This document shows positions 10,870-21,149 of a stretch of DNA of 64,000 nucleotides, piece by piece; positions within the stretch are counted from its first letter, which is position 1; the number at the start of each line of letters is the position of its first letter. Source of the DNA: Batkoa obscura (taxonomy: Eukaryota; Entomophthoromycota; Entomophthoromycetes; Entomophthorales; Batkoaceae); NCBI GenBank assembly GCA_030770535.1, contig JASVEC010000073.1, forward strand, positions 31,780-95,779, in the 5' to 3' direction. The notes below the pieces were generated by a model. That model had not been told where the DNA came from and made no database searches. It was given only the letters and a program-made list of their open reading frames with translations. The translations under genes were made by a program, and so were the position numbers.

Positions 10870-11983
10870 AATTAACTAAAAAAAATAAGTTATTATTTTT
10901 TGGTCTGTTTACAAACCATTTTTTGCATAAGTTAATTTAGATTTGGTGCAAAAATAGCAGTGTGAAAAGCTAAAATCAGGGCTATGGTTTTCTGTAATTT
11001 ATATGAGTTTAAGGTTCAACAAATGATCCCTGTTCTTATTTCAGTCATTCATTTTATATTTAGGGACTCGAAATCGAGAATCTATAGTTATATTAATATT
11101 CGATCGTTTTATAGGTTTATTTTAATAACAAAAACCACATACCCTGGTATTATATCACCTATTATTATACAAATTTATATATCTATAATATATTGGACCA
11201 AGTACTTTAGTAGTTTATCTTGTTACAGAATATGGAGAAATTATAGAATTGTATTCAAGTTACAAATTTAATATAAAAGAATATAATGCTTGACAACATG
11301 GGTCATAATAACATCATCTTTTACAGTTAATAGTGAAAATAAATATTTAAAATATAAACAATTTTACAAAAAAAACACTTGCTTGAGAAATGGCGTCAAA
11401 ATTATAATTTTTGATTGTCCCAAACTAAACAATACAGGTTCTTGGCTAATTACCTCTTCCCTTCTTTTCTTCTTTTTTGACTGTGACAGTATTTGAAAAT
11501 ATTTTATAATCAATTATTATCCTCAATAAATGTAGTTAAAGAACATTCTTTATTACAAATTAATTGTGAATTTAATTTGAAAGTTAAAAACTTGACGATA
11601 TTCATTCAATAAAATTTACACAATAAAATATTAGTTTTAATAAAAATGAAAGTCAAATAAACAAACACACAACTATTGAGTATTAGTTATATTCCATATA
11701 ATTATAAATTTAGGTTCATGAGAGAGGAATTCCAATCCATTAACAATTGGAATTTAAGAGAAGAAATATCATGAGATTCGAAACTCAAGTAATAACCTAA
11801 ATATAGAAATAGAAGCTCCAATGATCGTAGTGAAAGTTAAACCAGAGTCAAAACTCATTATTAAGAAAATGATCATACCACCAACTAACAAATTAGAAAC
11901 GTATAGTTTAAGCGTAAATAAAAACATTTCTTATCTTTTACTTGTTTTATTGCTTTTTAAATTTTTAATGCTATTTATTGAAT
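10870..11983. other. Divergent intergenic region between SPRY paralogues 2 and 3
   Basis: About 1.1 kb shared upstream of two divergent genes. Minus-strand stretch 11497-11390 reads KKKKRREEVISQEP..., a basic patch like the one after the membrane anchor in the SPRY paralogues, but no SPRY sequence follows, so I regard a fourth decayed paralogue as only a weak possibility. The open frames at 10984-11271 and 11290-11496 show no domain. Confidence 0.35.
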
Positions 11984-11990
11984 TATAAAG
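11984..11990 (+). promoter_or_regulatory. TATA box of SPRY paralogue 3
   Basis: TATAAAG lies 58 nt upstream of the ATG at 12042. Confidence 0.5.
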
Positions 11991-12041
11991 TTCACCCTCA
12001 TTGTTATTTTTGTTGTTTTAAACCAAAAATCAAAGTAAAAG

Positions 12042-12875
12042 ATGACTGAATCTATATTAAACTCATCCCAATTGATGGTATTACTTTTAGTGATTATAAT
12101 CATTGTAGTGGTATTAATAATATATGTTGTTATTAAAAGTAAAAGGAGAAGAAGAGCACTGGTAGAAGATCCGGGATTATCGAACGGAGAAGTAGGCCAA
12201 GTTAGCAATCTATTAAATGATTATCATAATCAATTAAGCTTTCATTTGACTTTGAACTTACTAGATAAAGTCATAGTTAGTGAACTTTTTAATTTATACT
12301 TTATGAAAGAATGTTGTATACAATCGGGTCTACCTTTAACCCTTTCTCCATATTCTAAGTTTTATATTGAGGTTGAAATTATTTCTATAGAAGAAGATAC
12401 AAATGTGATCTTTGGTTTAGCTTCAAAAGATGAAACCTGTTGTATTAAACCTGGTAAGAATATTAATTTCTCATGATAAATAAAATATTAATAAATTTTA
12501 GGAGAAATAGAAAATAGTATAGGTTATAGTTCAAATAATGGCAATATACAAGTTTATGGCAAAAAAAAGTATCCCTCAGTGAAATACGGTAAAAGTTTAA
12601 AACAAGGCGATATACTTGGTATTGGTTATCAAAATTATACGAGACAAATTTATTTCACCAAAAATGGTTGTTTATTTCGACCATTAAAATTTCCAGCTAG
12701 TCAAGCTCCTTTAGGTGAAGTGTTCCCTACCATTTATTCCAGTGGTAAATGTCATCTGTATTTTAATAATGGCGCTAAACCATTCGTTTATTTTATTAAT
12801 AATGTGGAACAAGAAATTTATTATCCTTTACTTCCCCCACCACCCTACTCTGTTCCCTTACCTCCTTCATATTAG
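12042..12875 (+). CDS. Single-pass membrane SPRY protein with PPxY motifs, paralogue 3 (Ssh4/Ear1-like)
   Basis: Spliced plus-strand gene: exon 1 12042-12453, intron 12454-12501 (48 nt, GTAAGA...TTTTAG), exon 2 12502-12875; 261 residues. Membrane segment at about residues 10-33 (very I/V/L-rich), then KSKRRRR, a linker, and the SPRY domain: LSFHLTLNLL, FYIEVEIISI, VIFGLASK, splice after CIKPG, IGYSS, QGDILGIGYQN, IYFTKNGCLF, FPTIYSSGKCHLYFNNG and PFVYF. The tail contains PPPPY and PPSY, two overlapping candidates for WW-domain binding by a Nedd4/Rsp5-type ligase. In yeast, Ssh4 and Ear1 act at endosome and vacuole membranes to sort permeases for degradation; the same job here is inferred. It is divergent from paralogue 2, suggesting inverted duplication of one ancestor. 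Confidence 0.86.
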
Positions 12876-13471
12876 TTTTTTATTTGCTTTCTTATCTGCT
12901 TTAAAGTTATTCATTAAAAATTTGGTACTAATTGAATTTATCGATTCTACCGTTATCTTACAGTACTAATATATTAATCAAGTTTAAAACTTATTATTCT
13001 ATAGGCATTTTGATCCTACTTATTATAATTACAAAATTAACAAGGTTAAACTATTCGTATATTATTAATATCAAATAAAAGCCATGAGACTCTAATAGTT
13101 TCACAAGTTAATAAAACAATAATTCTATTTCCGAAATTTTCAACTATTGTCTAACCTTAAATAATAAAAATTTATAAGGAGGGAGAACATAAAGAAGAAC
13201 AGTTGTTAAATTTATGATGAGCTAATAAACTTGATAAAAGCAGATTAAAAAGATTAAGGACATATTAAACCAAATATTCGACTTATAGATTTAAAATTAA
13301 AATAACATATCTATGTATAAAACAATCAATTGTTAATTATTACTTAAAAATTGATTAAATACAGGTTAATCTTTTTCCATTTTTGATATCTTGTAAGTGA
13401 TAGAGGCTAAGCATCATTTTTTAGTTAATCATTCAAATTTAACATAAAACGACTTAGAATATATAAAAAGT

Positions 13472-13543
13472 TGACCAGCAGAGGAGTCGAACCTCTAACC
13501 TCTAGATCTGGAGTCCAACGCGCTACCATTGCGCCAGCTAGCC
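13472..13543 (-). tRNA. tRNA-Trp (anticodon CCA), copy 2
   Basis: Same 72 nt sequence and cloverleaf as copy 1 (acceptor GGCTAGC, anticodon loop CTCCAGA, T loop TTCGACT). Sense-strand T-run directly downstream fits pol III termination. The flanks beyond a few bases differ from copy 1, so duplication was of the tRNA alone or is old. Confidence 0.93.
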
Positions 13544-14443
13544 AAATTCCTTTTTAGAAATCGTTTTTTCTTACACTTTCGCTTCATTAATTATATTTAT
13601 AGCTATTATTATTGATAGGGAAATTTTATCACATAGATTAATGAATGTAATTTTTCACGTAATTAGTGTAAGTGATATATTTAATTAGACTAAAAGGGGG
13701 ATTTCGATGGGTCAGATACATAAAATTCTATGCAACATCATACTGAAATATCCCAATAACTACTACTTTTGACCAGTTCAAGTTTGTTTTTTTGACTTAA
13801 TAATAATTTTTATTAGCTTTAGTAAAAATAAACTGTAGCTTCTTAATTATAATACAGTCATTACTTTCATATAAGATTAATAATATAGATTATCATCAAA
13901 TAAAATTGATTTAGAGTTAGATGTACTACTATTGCAGCAACTGATTATTGGAATTGGATTTTTTTCTTATATTCTTATTTTCTCAACATTATTTATACTA
14001 TATCAAAATTTCCAATTGAAAGTTTAGTAAAATTATCATTATTTAAACAATTTATTTTAACAATAAATCCATTAGTATTTTATCAAGGTAGGAAGGATGT
14101 AAAAAGCAAGAATAAAGTTGGTTTTTAAGCATAGCATGGATTTCAACATAGGCTAAGGTCAATGGCCTTAAATAATAATGGTTTTAGAACGTATCCTGAC
14201 ACATAAACTTAAAACTGTGTATTCTAGAACTAATATTATCTAGAGTTCGGATTTTAACATTTATTTTAGGGTTAGAAACTGCATAAAATAGAATTGATTT
14301 ATGGTGATTGGATTAAAACAATGCGTTTACAGCAGATTATTTGTTTGGGGATAGTTTAACTAAGTTAAAATTCATCAATTTTTGTTGTTTGTCAAAGGGT
14401 CTGAACATTTTTTATAAAAAGAGTATAGTTGGTAGTAATAACA

Positions 14444-14552
14444 TATATGGGGATGTTTTTTTGACTTCATTACTTTTTCCATCTTTTAAGTGCTATTTGA
14501 GTGGAAAAATTGTTAGTAAAATTCTTAAATACAGAAATAGATCCCCATATAT
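14444..14552 (+). repeat. MITE copy 6
   Basis: ATATATGGGGATG start, GACTTCATTACTTTTTCCAT, TATTTGAGTGGAAAAATTGT, end GATCCCCATATAT. TIRs intact, close to consensus. Confidence 0.9.
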
Positions 14553-15421
14553 TTAATTTTTGAGATAGTATAATATTCTAATATTCATAACAACATGTCA
14601 TTTTTTGATTCTTTTAAAAAGCATATGGGTTTATTATAATATATATATTATAGTAAATGGTATTATTCAATGTTTAAAATATTAATAAGATCCATTGATT
14701 ATATAAGAACAATAGTAATAATTTAAATTGTAAGACTTATTGTTTATCCTATTTAAACGTATTTTAACTGATAGTTATTCATATCACAATATTGATGTTA
14801 GTATTAGTAATACATAATATTATTTTATCTTATAAGTTTAAACCATACAATTTAACTTGTATATGTCTTAAAACTACGAACGCTTTTGTATCTAAAGGTA
14901 TAATATATATTAAAACATAGTATGACTATTACTGCTTTTTTTATCTTTACTACTATGGGGAATTGTTTATCCATTTCCTCAACCTAAAACTGATATTTAA
15001 ATGTTGTATAATTAAGAGTGTGAAAATAAACTACATTAATTAAAAAAAGCCTACATTAGCCATCGAAACAAGAAAACTAAACAAATACATTAAATACCTA
15101 AAAATCAATTAATCAAAAACATATCATCGATTATATTAAGGAGTAATAATAGATAAAAAGGATTTTAAACAAATAATTCTGGAGTAAAATAATTAAAACT
15201 CCAAAGACTTGGCAAACCTTTAAAATTAATAATTGGCTTAAATTTAGATCTTGGAAACTAAATAAGGTAAGCCTTTAAATTGAAATTGAGGACTTTTAGG
15301 CTTATCAAACATATGGAAAAAGTAAACAGCATAAAATTGAATGTAATGATGGCTTAAATTATGTTAACCTATTATAGATGATCAATAATATGCTCTAGCT
15401 TCTAGAAAAAAACCCAACAAG

Positions 15422-15430
15422 TATATATAG
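15422..15430 (+). promoter_or_regulatory. TATA box of the GH17 gene
   Basis: TATATATAG located 51 nt upstream of the ATG at 15473. Confidence 0.55.
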
Positions 15431-15472
15431 AATGATATTTCAATTTAAACCCTTGTTCAACTTTTATCAATA

Positions 15473-16639
15473 ATGAAATGGTACTATCTTTTATTAATAA
15501 GCTGGAATCTCACTGAGATCAATAGCTTATATAGTCCTTATTCAAATGATTTTATTTATAGCAATAGTTTAATAAGCCAATCTTCAAAGTTAGTTTCTAA
15601 CAGTGATTTGAATGATTATAGTAATGCCAATAATAATAATAATAACTATTTAATTAATGCCCCCGGGTATACTACTGGTAGTACTACCACAACTAATAAT
15701 AATATGACTAATTATAGTAACAATAGTAATAATAGTAATAATGGTAATAATAGTATGACAATAAGCTATAAAGAGAATAAAGTAATCAATGGATTGAATT
15801 ATTCACCATTTAACACAAATAATAATTGTAAAACTCAAAGTGATATGGAAACGGATTTAATATTAATAAATAAAATGACAAATAAAATACGTTTATATAG
15901 TAATGATTGTAATCAAATAGAAATGGTATTACAAATAATAGCTCAAAAAAGATTAAGTATGAAAGTATTATTAGGAATATGGATAAGAGGTGGGCAACAA
16001 AAAATTGAACAGGGAAGTTCTGCGATTATCAATGTATTGACTAAAAACCCAAGTTATGCTAATTATGTGTTAGGGGTAACTGTAGGCAATGAAGAGTTAT
16101 TTAATGGAATGAATGTAAATCAATTAGTTAATAATATAATTTATGTACGCCAACAGTTTCAAAAAAATAAAATTAATAATGTAATAATTAGTACTGTTGA
16201 AGTAGGAGATAAATGGTGTGATCAATTGGTTAAAGTTTGTGATACTGTTTTTGCCAATTTATATTCATATTTTGGACCAAATCCAACACCTAGTAATGAT
16301 ATAACTCAAGTAATGACACAAGCAGTTCAATCTGTTTTAGATCAAGCTACAAATTTGATCAATAAATATCAACGTAATGTCACTATATCAGAAACTGGAT
16401 GGCCATCTAATGGATCTCCTGATAAAAACCAAGCTACTTTTGCACCAGCTAGTACCCAGAATCAAGCCTTATTTTTAAAAGGATTTATTTGTAAAGCTAA
16501 AAAAATGAATTTAGACTATTACTTATTGGAAGCATTAGATTCTACTTGGAAATCAGGACCTAGTATTGAAAAGAATTTCGGTATTATGGACCAAAATCAT
16601 AATTTTAAAGGGTTTAACCCATTGCTTTTATCTTGTTAA
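15473..16639 (+). CDS. Secreted GH17 family beta-1,3-glucanase
   Basis: A 388-residue intronless protein. It begins with a signal peptide (MKWYYLLLISWNL), then an N/S/T-rich low-complexity linker to about residue 100, then a GH17 catalytic domain. Diagnostic motifs are the start INGLNYSPF; KIRLYSNDCNQ; VLLGIWI; VLGVTVGNEEL with acid/base E207; VIISTVEVGDKW; VFANLYSYFG; VTISETGWPS with nucleophile E307; and LLEALDSTWKSG. Both catalytic glutamates are 100 residues apart. GH17 enzymes hydrolyse or remodel beta-1,3-glucan, the main fungal wall glucan, outside the cell. The protein ends in LLLSC without an obvious GPI signal. The Asn/Ser-rich linker probably tethers the domain within the wall; this is inference. 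Confidence 0.92.
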   Translation: MKWYYLLLISWNLTEINSLYSPYSNDFIYSNSLISQSSKLVSNSDLNDYSNANNNNNNYLINAPGYTTGSTTTTNNNMTNYSNNSNNSNNGNNSMTISYKENKVINGLNYSPFNTNNNCKTQSDMETDLILINKMTNKIRLYSNDCNQIEMVLQIIAQKRLSMKVLLGIWIRGGQQKIEQGSSAIINVLTKNPSYANYVLGVTVGNEELFNGMNVNQLVNNIIYVRQQFQKNKINNVIISTVEVGDKWCDQLVKVCDTVFANLYSYFGPNPTPSNDITQVMTQAVQSVLDQATNLINKYQRNVTISETGWPSNGSPDKNQATFAPASTQNQALFLKGFICKAKKMNLDYYLLEALDSTWKSGPSIEKNFGIMDQNHNFKGFNPLLLSC

Positions 16640-16825
16640 GTCATTAATAAATAATAAAACTTCTTTCTTAAAATAAATTACTTGTGTTTTTTTTTCTTAT
16701 AATGTAAAGTTTAATAAGATTTAATTATCTAAATTTATGAATAAAATTAACTACATTCAAATTTCCAATTAATCATATGAAGGTGTATTTTTGTGCTTAA
16801 TAAAGTAAAATAAGTATAAATCATG

Positions 16826-16911
16826 ATATGGGGATGTTTTTTTGGCTTCATTATTTTTTCCATCTTTCAAGCACTATTTGAGTGGAAAAATTGCTAATAA
16901 AATTCTTATAT
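16826..16911 (+). repeat. MITE copy 7 (3' end missing)
   Basis: ATATGGGGATGTTTTTTTGG start and GAGTGGAAAAATTGCTAATA core are intact, but the element stops after AAATTCTTATATTT with no terminal ACATCCCCATAT, so the right TIR is lost. Confidence 0.85.
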
Positions 16912-17498
16912 TTCAAGCATTATATTAATATCTAGTCTATTTATACTGAATATAATTATTCTACCATCTTTTTAGAAACTAAGGATATTATAAAATAAAT
17001 AATTTTAAAGAGTATTTAATAACTTATAATGTTATATTCTTGCACATATTGTAATATTATTAGTATTTTAGAAGCATACAATAAAATTTTATTGATACAA
17101 AATCTTATTTTAAAAATCAAAATCAAAATTAAAATCAAAATTAAAATGTATGCCATTCCTTTAAAATGACTATCAAATTATTCTTAAACTTTTAAAACTT
17201 ATAACATTTTAAGAAGCCTTTATTGACCATCCTTAATAACAATTTTATGATTTCTGATATTTTTAACAATAAAAGTAATAAAAATAAAGTTACCAAACTA
17301 ATTATAAGACTAAAAATGTTATTAAATAATGATAACTAATAAAAATATACATTCAATATTAGTATTAATATTATAAATACTATAATTCATTAGATAAATC
17401 GCCACACTTCTTTAACAATTTGATATATCATGAACAATTTATAATTATGAATCAAATTTTAATGACTTTAAGCATTTTATCACCATTTTGAAATAAAA

Positions 17499-17604
17499 TA
17501 TGGGGATGTTTTTTTTGGCTTTATTACTTTTTCTATCTTTTGAGCGCTATTTGAGTGGAATTTTTTTTAGTAAAACTCTTAAATACAAAAGTACACCCCC
17601 ATAT
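17499..17604 (+). repeat. MITE copy 8
   Basis: ATATGGGGATGTTTTTTTTG start, TTTGAGCGCTATTTGAGTGG core, CACCCCCATAT end. Confidence 0.88.
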
Positions 17605-17746
17605 CTATAATTGTAAATAAAAGTACTTACTATTATGAATAACTCTCTAATAAGAATATAAGTTCTTGATAGTATAAATACAAACTCTTAAAAACACAAT
17701 GACTGTCCGGGTAATTGCTCTCCATCATCATTATGTCAAAATTGAC

Positions 17747-17755
17747 TATAAATAC
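17747..17755 (+). promoter_or_regulatory. TATA box of beta-helix gene A
   Basis: TATAAATAC lies 58 nt upstream of the ATG at 17805. Confidence 0.55.
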
Positions 17756-17804
17756 TGAACGATAATGTTTCAAAATAATAGAGATAATTCAAAATAATAA
17801 TAAA

Positions 17805-18971
17805 ATGAATAATAAAAGTGATTTTTTTGAAACTAATAAGTCAAAACCACAACCAAAGATATCAAGGAAAATGATTTTAATTATTGTTGGGATTTTGTTA
17901 TTACTATTAAGTATAGTGTTAGTGATTTTATTCAGTTTAAATATAATGAGTGAGAGTGGGACTTTACGTTGTATAGCAACAAAACCATTTGGTATTAAAG
18001 AAGAGTTTCAGTTTGATCCTAATACCTATGATTCATTAGATATAAATTTAGGAGGTTATGTTCAGAATAGTAGCATTAGATTTGAACGTCATAGTTCCGA
18101 TTTAATTGTTATTGATAAAAAATTGTTTGCTGGAGATCGATTTGATATTAATGCTCTGAAGGCTTATTATGTCAACGAGGATAAAAGTTACAAGTTTACA
18201 ATAAATGATGGAAGAGAAAATACCAGTGGTCATAACCAATATGATTGTTTTCGTGCAGATTTAACAGTTAAAATACCCAAAAGTTTAAATATCTTTAGTT
18301 ATTTGAGGATGGATGTTTATCGAACCGATATAGATTTAGATTTTGATGGTAAATTGAATATAGATGACCTAAAATTGAGTGTAATCCATGGAAATGTCAA
18401 AATAATCAATAGTAATGTTAAAGTGAGTGAATTGACAGTCCGTCACGGTGATTTAGTAATTAAAGATAGTAGGATTAATTCCTCTATAGTCAAAAGTCAT
18501 CTTGCTGATATAAAATATTTTAATTTAACTCTTTCAAACATTAAATTAGAAAACTCATATGGCAATGTAATTATAAGCAATTCTAAATTAAACGAAATTA
18601 AAATAGATTGTGAACATGGAGATATCAAACTAAACGTGGGTGGAACTAAAAAAGTTCAATTAAAGAATTCCCATGGAAATATTAATATTGAAGCTAATGA
18701 TATTCAGCAAGATGTTAAAGATGTTAGCTATGAGATTAGAAACAGCTATGGGGATACGACATTGAAGTTTACTTCCTTATTTGATAATAGTTTTTTCATA
18801 ACTAACAATGAAGGCTCTGCCAAGTTAAATTATAAAGGGAATAAAAAATTGATCCACATGTTAAAGGATGAAGAAGGAGCTAAATCTGGGTCTATTGGGG
18901 AAGATCAAAATGGTATCAATCAAATCAAGATTCAAAATGATAATGAAGATGCTCAGCTTTCTTTCTTATAG
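17805..18971 (+). CDS. Membrane-anchored beta-helix (DUF4097/adhesin-like) protein A
   Basis: A 388-residue intronless protein. A lysine-rich N-terminus precedes one transmembrane segment (about residues 23-48), so a type II anchor with the bulk outside or lumenal is likely. A ~130-residue N-terminal domain (ATKPFGIKEEFQFDP, FKVDL-like strands) leads to a run of 19-residue coils, each starting with xHGD or a variant: IHGNV, RHGDL, HLADI, SYGNV, EHGDI, SHGNI and SYGDT. The pattern is that of DUF4097-type putative adhesins, which are predicted right-handed beta-helices. The adhesin label is a family name, not demonstrated function. It is a tandem paralogue of the gene at 19485-20765, same strand and 514 bp upstream. 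Compared with that gene the HGD motifs are more eroded (HLAD, SYGN), which suggests relaxed constraint or divergence. Confidence 0.75.
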   Translation: MNNKSDFFETNKSKPQPKISRKMILIIVGILLLLLSIVLVILFSLNIMSESGTLRCIATKPFGIKEEFQFDPNTYDSLDINLGGYVQNSSIRFERHSSDLIVIDKKLFAGDRFDINALKAYYVNEDKSYKFTINDGRENTSGHNQYDCFRADLTVKIPKSLNIFSYLRMDVYRTDIDLDFDGKLNIDDLKLSVIHGNVKIINSNVKVSELTVRHGDLVIKDSRINSSIVKSHLADIKYFNLTLSNIKLENSYGNVIISNSKLNEIKIDCEHGDIKLNVGGTKKVQLKNSHGNINIEANDIQQDVKDVSYEIRNSYGDTTLKFTSLFDNSFFITNNEGSAKLNYKGNKKLIHMLKDEEGAKSGSIGEDQNGINQIKIQNDNEDAQLSFL

Positions 18972-18995
18972 TTTATGTACGACTCAAATAAATTC

Positions 18996-19104
18996 ATATG
19001 TAGATGTATTTTTTTGTTGAAGAATTTTATCAACAATCTTTCTGCTCAAACAATGTTTAAAAGATGGAAAAAGTGATAAAACCAAAAAAAAACATTCCCA
19101 TATG
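18996..19104 (-). repeat. MITE copy 9
   Basis: ATATGTAGATGTATTTTTTT start, TTTTATCAACAATCTTTCTG, AGATGGAAAAAGTGATAAAA, and ACATTCCCATATG end. It lies 25 bp after the stop of beta-helix gene A. Confidence 0.85.
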
Positions 19105-19425
19105 TTAAAGCAAATGAATAAAACCAAATTTATAATAATTTTCCAATTTGATAATTTTAGAATAGTTATTTATAGACTATCTATATGACAAGTAATTTAG
19201 TTTTAATTTAGTGCTTAAAAATTATATAAAACAAACATCTTAACTTTTTCCTAAATACTAAATTTAGTTGAGTCCAAATTCTTAACTTTTTCCTAAATGC
19301 CAAATTTGGATTTATTTAATACAAAATAGTATTAAGGGTTATGAGTGTTCTTGGCAGAATAAGTACAAGCTTTTAAAGAAGCGATAATTATCTAGGTAGT
19401 GGCATTTCGTTATATTAAACAAAAC

Positions 19426-19434
19426 TATAAATAG
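19426..19434 (+). promoter_or_regulatory. TATA box of beta-helix gene B
   Basis: TATAAATAG lies 51 nt upstream of the ATG at 19485, in a position equivalent to that of gene A. Confidence 0.55.
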
Positions 19435-19484
19435 TGAAAAAAATCTTTGAAAATAAGATAAACTAACTTAAAAACAATAATTCA

Positions 19485-20765
19485 ATGAATAGTAAAAGTA
19501 ACATCGTTGAGAGTAATCAACCAAAAGCAAAATCAAGGGTAATGAAGAAGACGATTATAATTGGTACTATAATTATATTAGTAACATTAGGAGTATTGAT
19601 GGGTATTTTATTTGGTTTAAATTTGGTTGGCAGCAATAGAATGTATGATTGTGTAGCAACAAAACCATTTTCTATTAAAGAAGAATTCCAATTTGACACT
19701 AATAGTTATAAATCATTAGCTATTAACTTAGGCGGTTATGTTCGTAATAGTAGTGTTAAATTTGAACGTCATGATTCCAATTTAATTATTATTGATAAAA
19801 AATTATTTGTCAGTGAGAAATTTGATATCAATCTTTTAAGAGCTTATTATGTTAACGAAGATAACACTTATAAATTTACAATAAATGATGGAAGAGATAA
19901 TGTCAGTGGTTTTGATAGATATGATTGTTTTAAAGCAGATTTGATAGTTAAAATACCTGAAAGTTTAGATATTTTTAGTTATTTAGGGATGAATACATAT
20001 CAAACCAATTTAGATTTAAATTTTAATGGTAAGTTGAATTTAAATGATTTGAAATTGAGTGTAAGTCATGGAGATGTTAAATTGATTAATAATAATATTA
20101 AAACTGCAGAACTTAATATTAGCCATGGTGATTTGGAAGCAAGAGATACTCAAATTGAATCGAATACTTTAAACATTGACCATGGGGATTCTTCTTTCCA
20201 TAAAGTTACAATTAAAAACAACATCAGTAAAGGTTCTCATGGTGATTTGATAACAAAGGAGAGTAAAATAGATTCTTCTTTAATAAAAAATCAACATGGA
20301 AATATTGAATACTATAATACAACACTATCAAGTGTTGAGGCAGAAAATTCACACGGCGATGTAATTATAAACAATTCTAAATTAAATGAAATTAAAGTGG
20401 ATTGTGAACATGGGGCTATTAAGTTAAATGTAAGTAAAACTAAGAAAACTCAATTAAAGAACTCACATGGTTATATTGAAGTAGACGTTAACGATATTCA
20501 ACAAAACGATAAAGATTTAAATTATCAGACTAAAAATAGTCACGGAGAGACTTTATTGAAATTTAATTTTTTATTTGATAATAATTTCTTTATAACTAAT
20601 AATAAAGGATCAATTAATTTAAATTATAAAAGCAATGAGAGGTCTATTCATATGTTAAAAGATGAAGAAAAAGTTAAATCTGGCTATATCGGAGAAAATC
20701 AAAATAGTGGTAATGAAATTAGTATTCAAAGCGAACACGGAGATGTACAACTTTCTTTCTTATAA
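19485..20765 (+). CDS. Membrane-anchored beta-helix (DUF4097/adhesin-like) protein B
   Basis: A 426-residue intronless paralogue of gene A, colinear from the basic N-terminus and transmembrane segment (about residues 22-47) through YDCVATKPFSIKEEFQFD, the DGRDNVSGFDRYDCFKADL block, to the C-terminal SEHGDVQLSFL. The coil region is strikingly regular: seven successive units of exactly 19 residues, for example SHGDVIINNSKLNEIKVDC, followed by one of 25. The full set starts SHGDV, SHGDL, DHGDS, SHGDL, QHGNI, SHGDV, EHGAI, SHGYI and SHGET. Gene B is 38 residues longer than gene A, exactly two coils. Such ladders of His-Gly-Asp turns predict a right-handed beta-helix. Surface or lumenal location is inferred from the single anchor; no ligand is evident. 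Confidence 0.77.
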   Translation: MNSKSNIVESNQPKAKSRVMKKTIIIGTIIILVTLGVLMGILFGLNLVGSNRMYDCVATKPFSIKEEFQFDTNSYKSLAINLGGYVRNSSVKFERHDSNLIIIDKKLFVSEKFDINLLRAYYVNEDNTYKFTINDGRDNVSGFDRYDCFKADLIVKIPESLDIFSYLGMNTYQTNLDLNFNGKLNLNDLKLSVSHGDVKLINNNIKTAELNISHGDLEARDTQIESNTLNIDHGDSSFHKVTIKNNISKGSHGDLITKESKIDSSLIKNQHGNIEYYNTTLSSVEAENSHGDVIINNSKLNEIKVDCEHGAIKLNVSKTKKTQLKNSHGYIEVDVNDIQQNDKDLNYQTKNSHGETLLKFNFLFDNNFFITNNKGSINLNYKSNERSIHMLKDEEKVKSGYIGENQNSGNEISIQSEHGDVQLSFL

Positions 20766-20856
20766 TCTCATGTATAGTTTAAATAAATTCATATTTCTTT
20801 CTTTTTACTTTTTAATTTATATTATCTATTTAGTTGGGATTATATTTAATTTAAAC

Positions 20857-20959
20857 ATATAGGGATGTTTTTTTGGCTTCATTACTTTTTCCACTTTTTA
20901 AGCGCTATTTGAGTGGAAAAATTAGTAAAATTCTTGAATGCAAAAATACATCCCCATAT
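20857..20959 (+). repeat. MITE copy 10
   Basis: ATATAGGGATGTTTTTTTGG start, AGCGCTATTTGAGTGGAAAA core, ACATCCCCATAT end; about 90 bp after the stop of beta-helix gene B. A few internal bases are deleted. Confidence 0.88.
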
Positions 20960-21149
20960 TAAAATTTTATACGTTATAAAATAAATTCATGGATAATTGA
21001 ATATTAGTTGAATAAATTTTATTACATTAAAAGTAAGAAAGAACATCAAATACTTTTTGACCCCTCATAACGAATTAATATTAGTACATATCCTATCAAT
21101 GATTTTTCTCTAGCTTCTTTCTTTAATTTGCTTTTACTTTAGTTTATTT

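Larger units (their letters stand above)
12876..15421. other. Intergenic region with tRNA-Trp and one MITE
   Basis: About 2.5 kb of A+T-rich spacer. Supported contents are the tRNA-Trp at 13472-13543 and MITE copy 6 at 14444-14552. The open frame 14341-14556 overlaps that MITE and is not a gene. Nothing else was recognised on either strand. Confidence 0.5.
16640..17746. other. Intergenic region with MITE copies 7 and 8
   Basis: Spacer between the GH17 gene and the first beta-helix gene. Besides two MITEs it has a short A/T-rich tandem array near 17113-17149 (units of AAAATCAAAATT type) and a small MITE end fragment near 16775-16800 (CATATGAAGGTGTATTTTTG). No gene seen. Confidence 0.5.

Noticed and set aside
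10984-11496. Two open frames between SPRY paralogues 2 and 3, and a possible fourth SPRY relic on the other strand
   Set aside because: Only a basic patch resembles the family; no SPRY motif follows and the frames have no domain.
14341-14556. Open frame ending inside a MITE; likewise 1336-1554 and 21972-22196
   Set aside because: Coding potential comes only from the MITE sequence, which is non-coding and repeated elsewhere.
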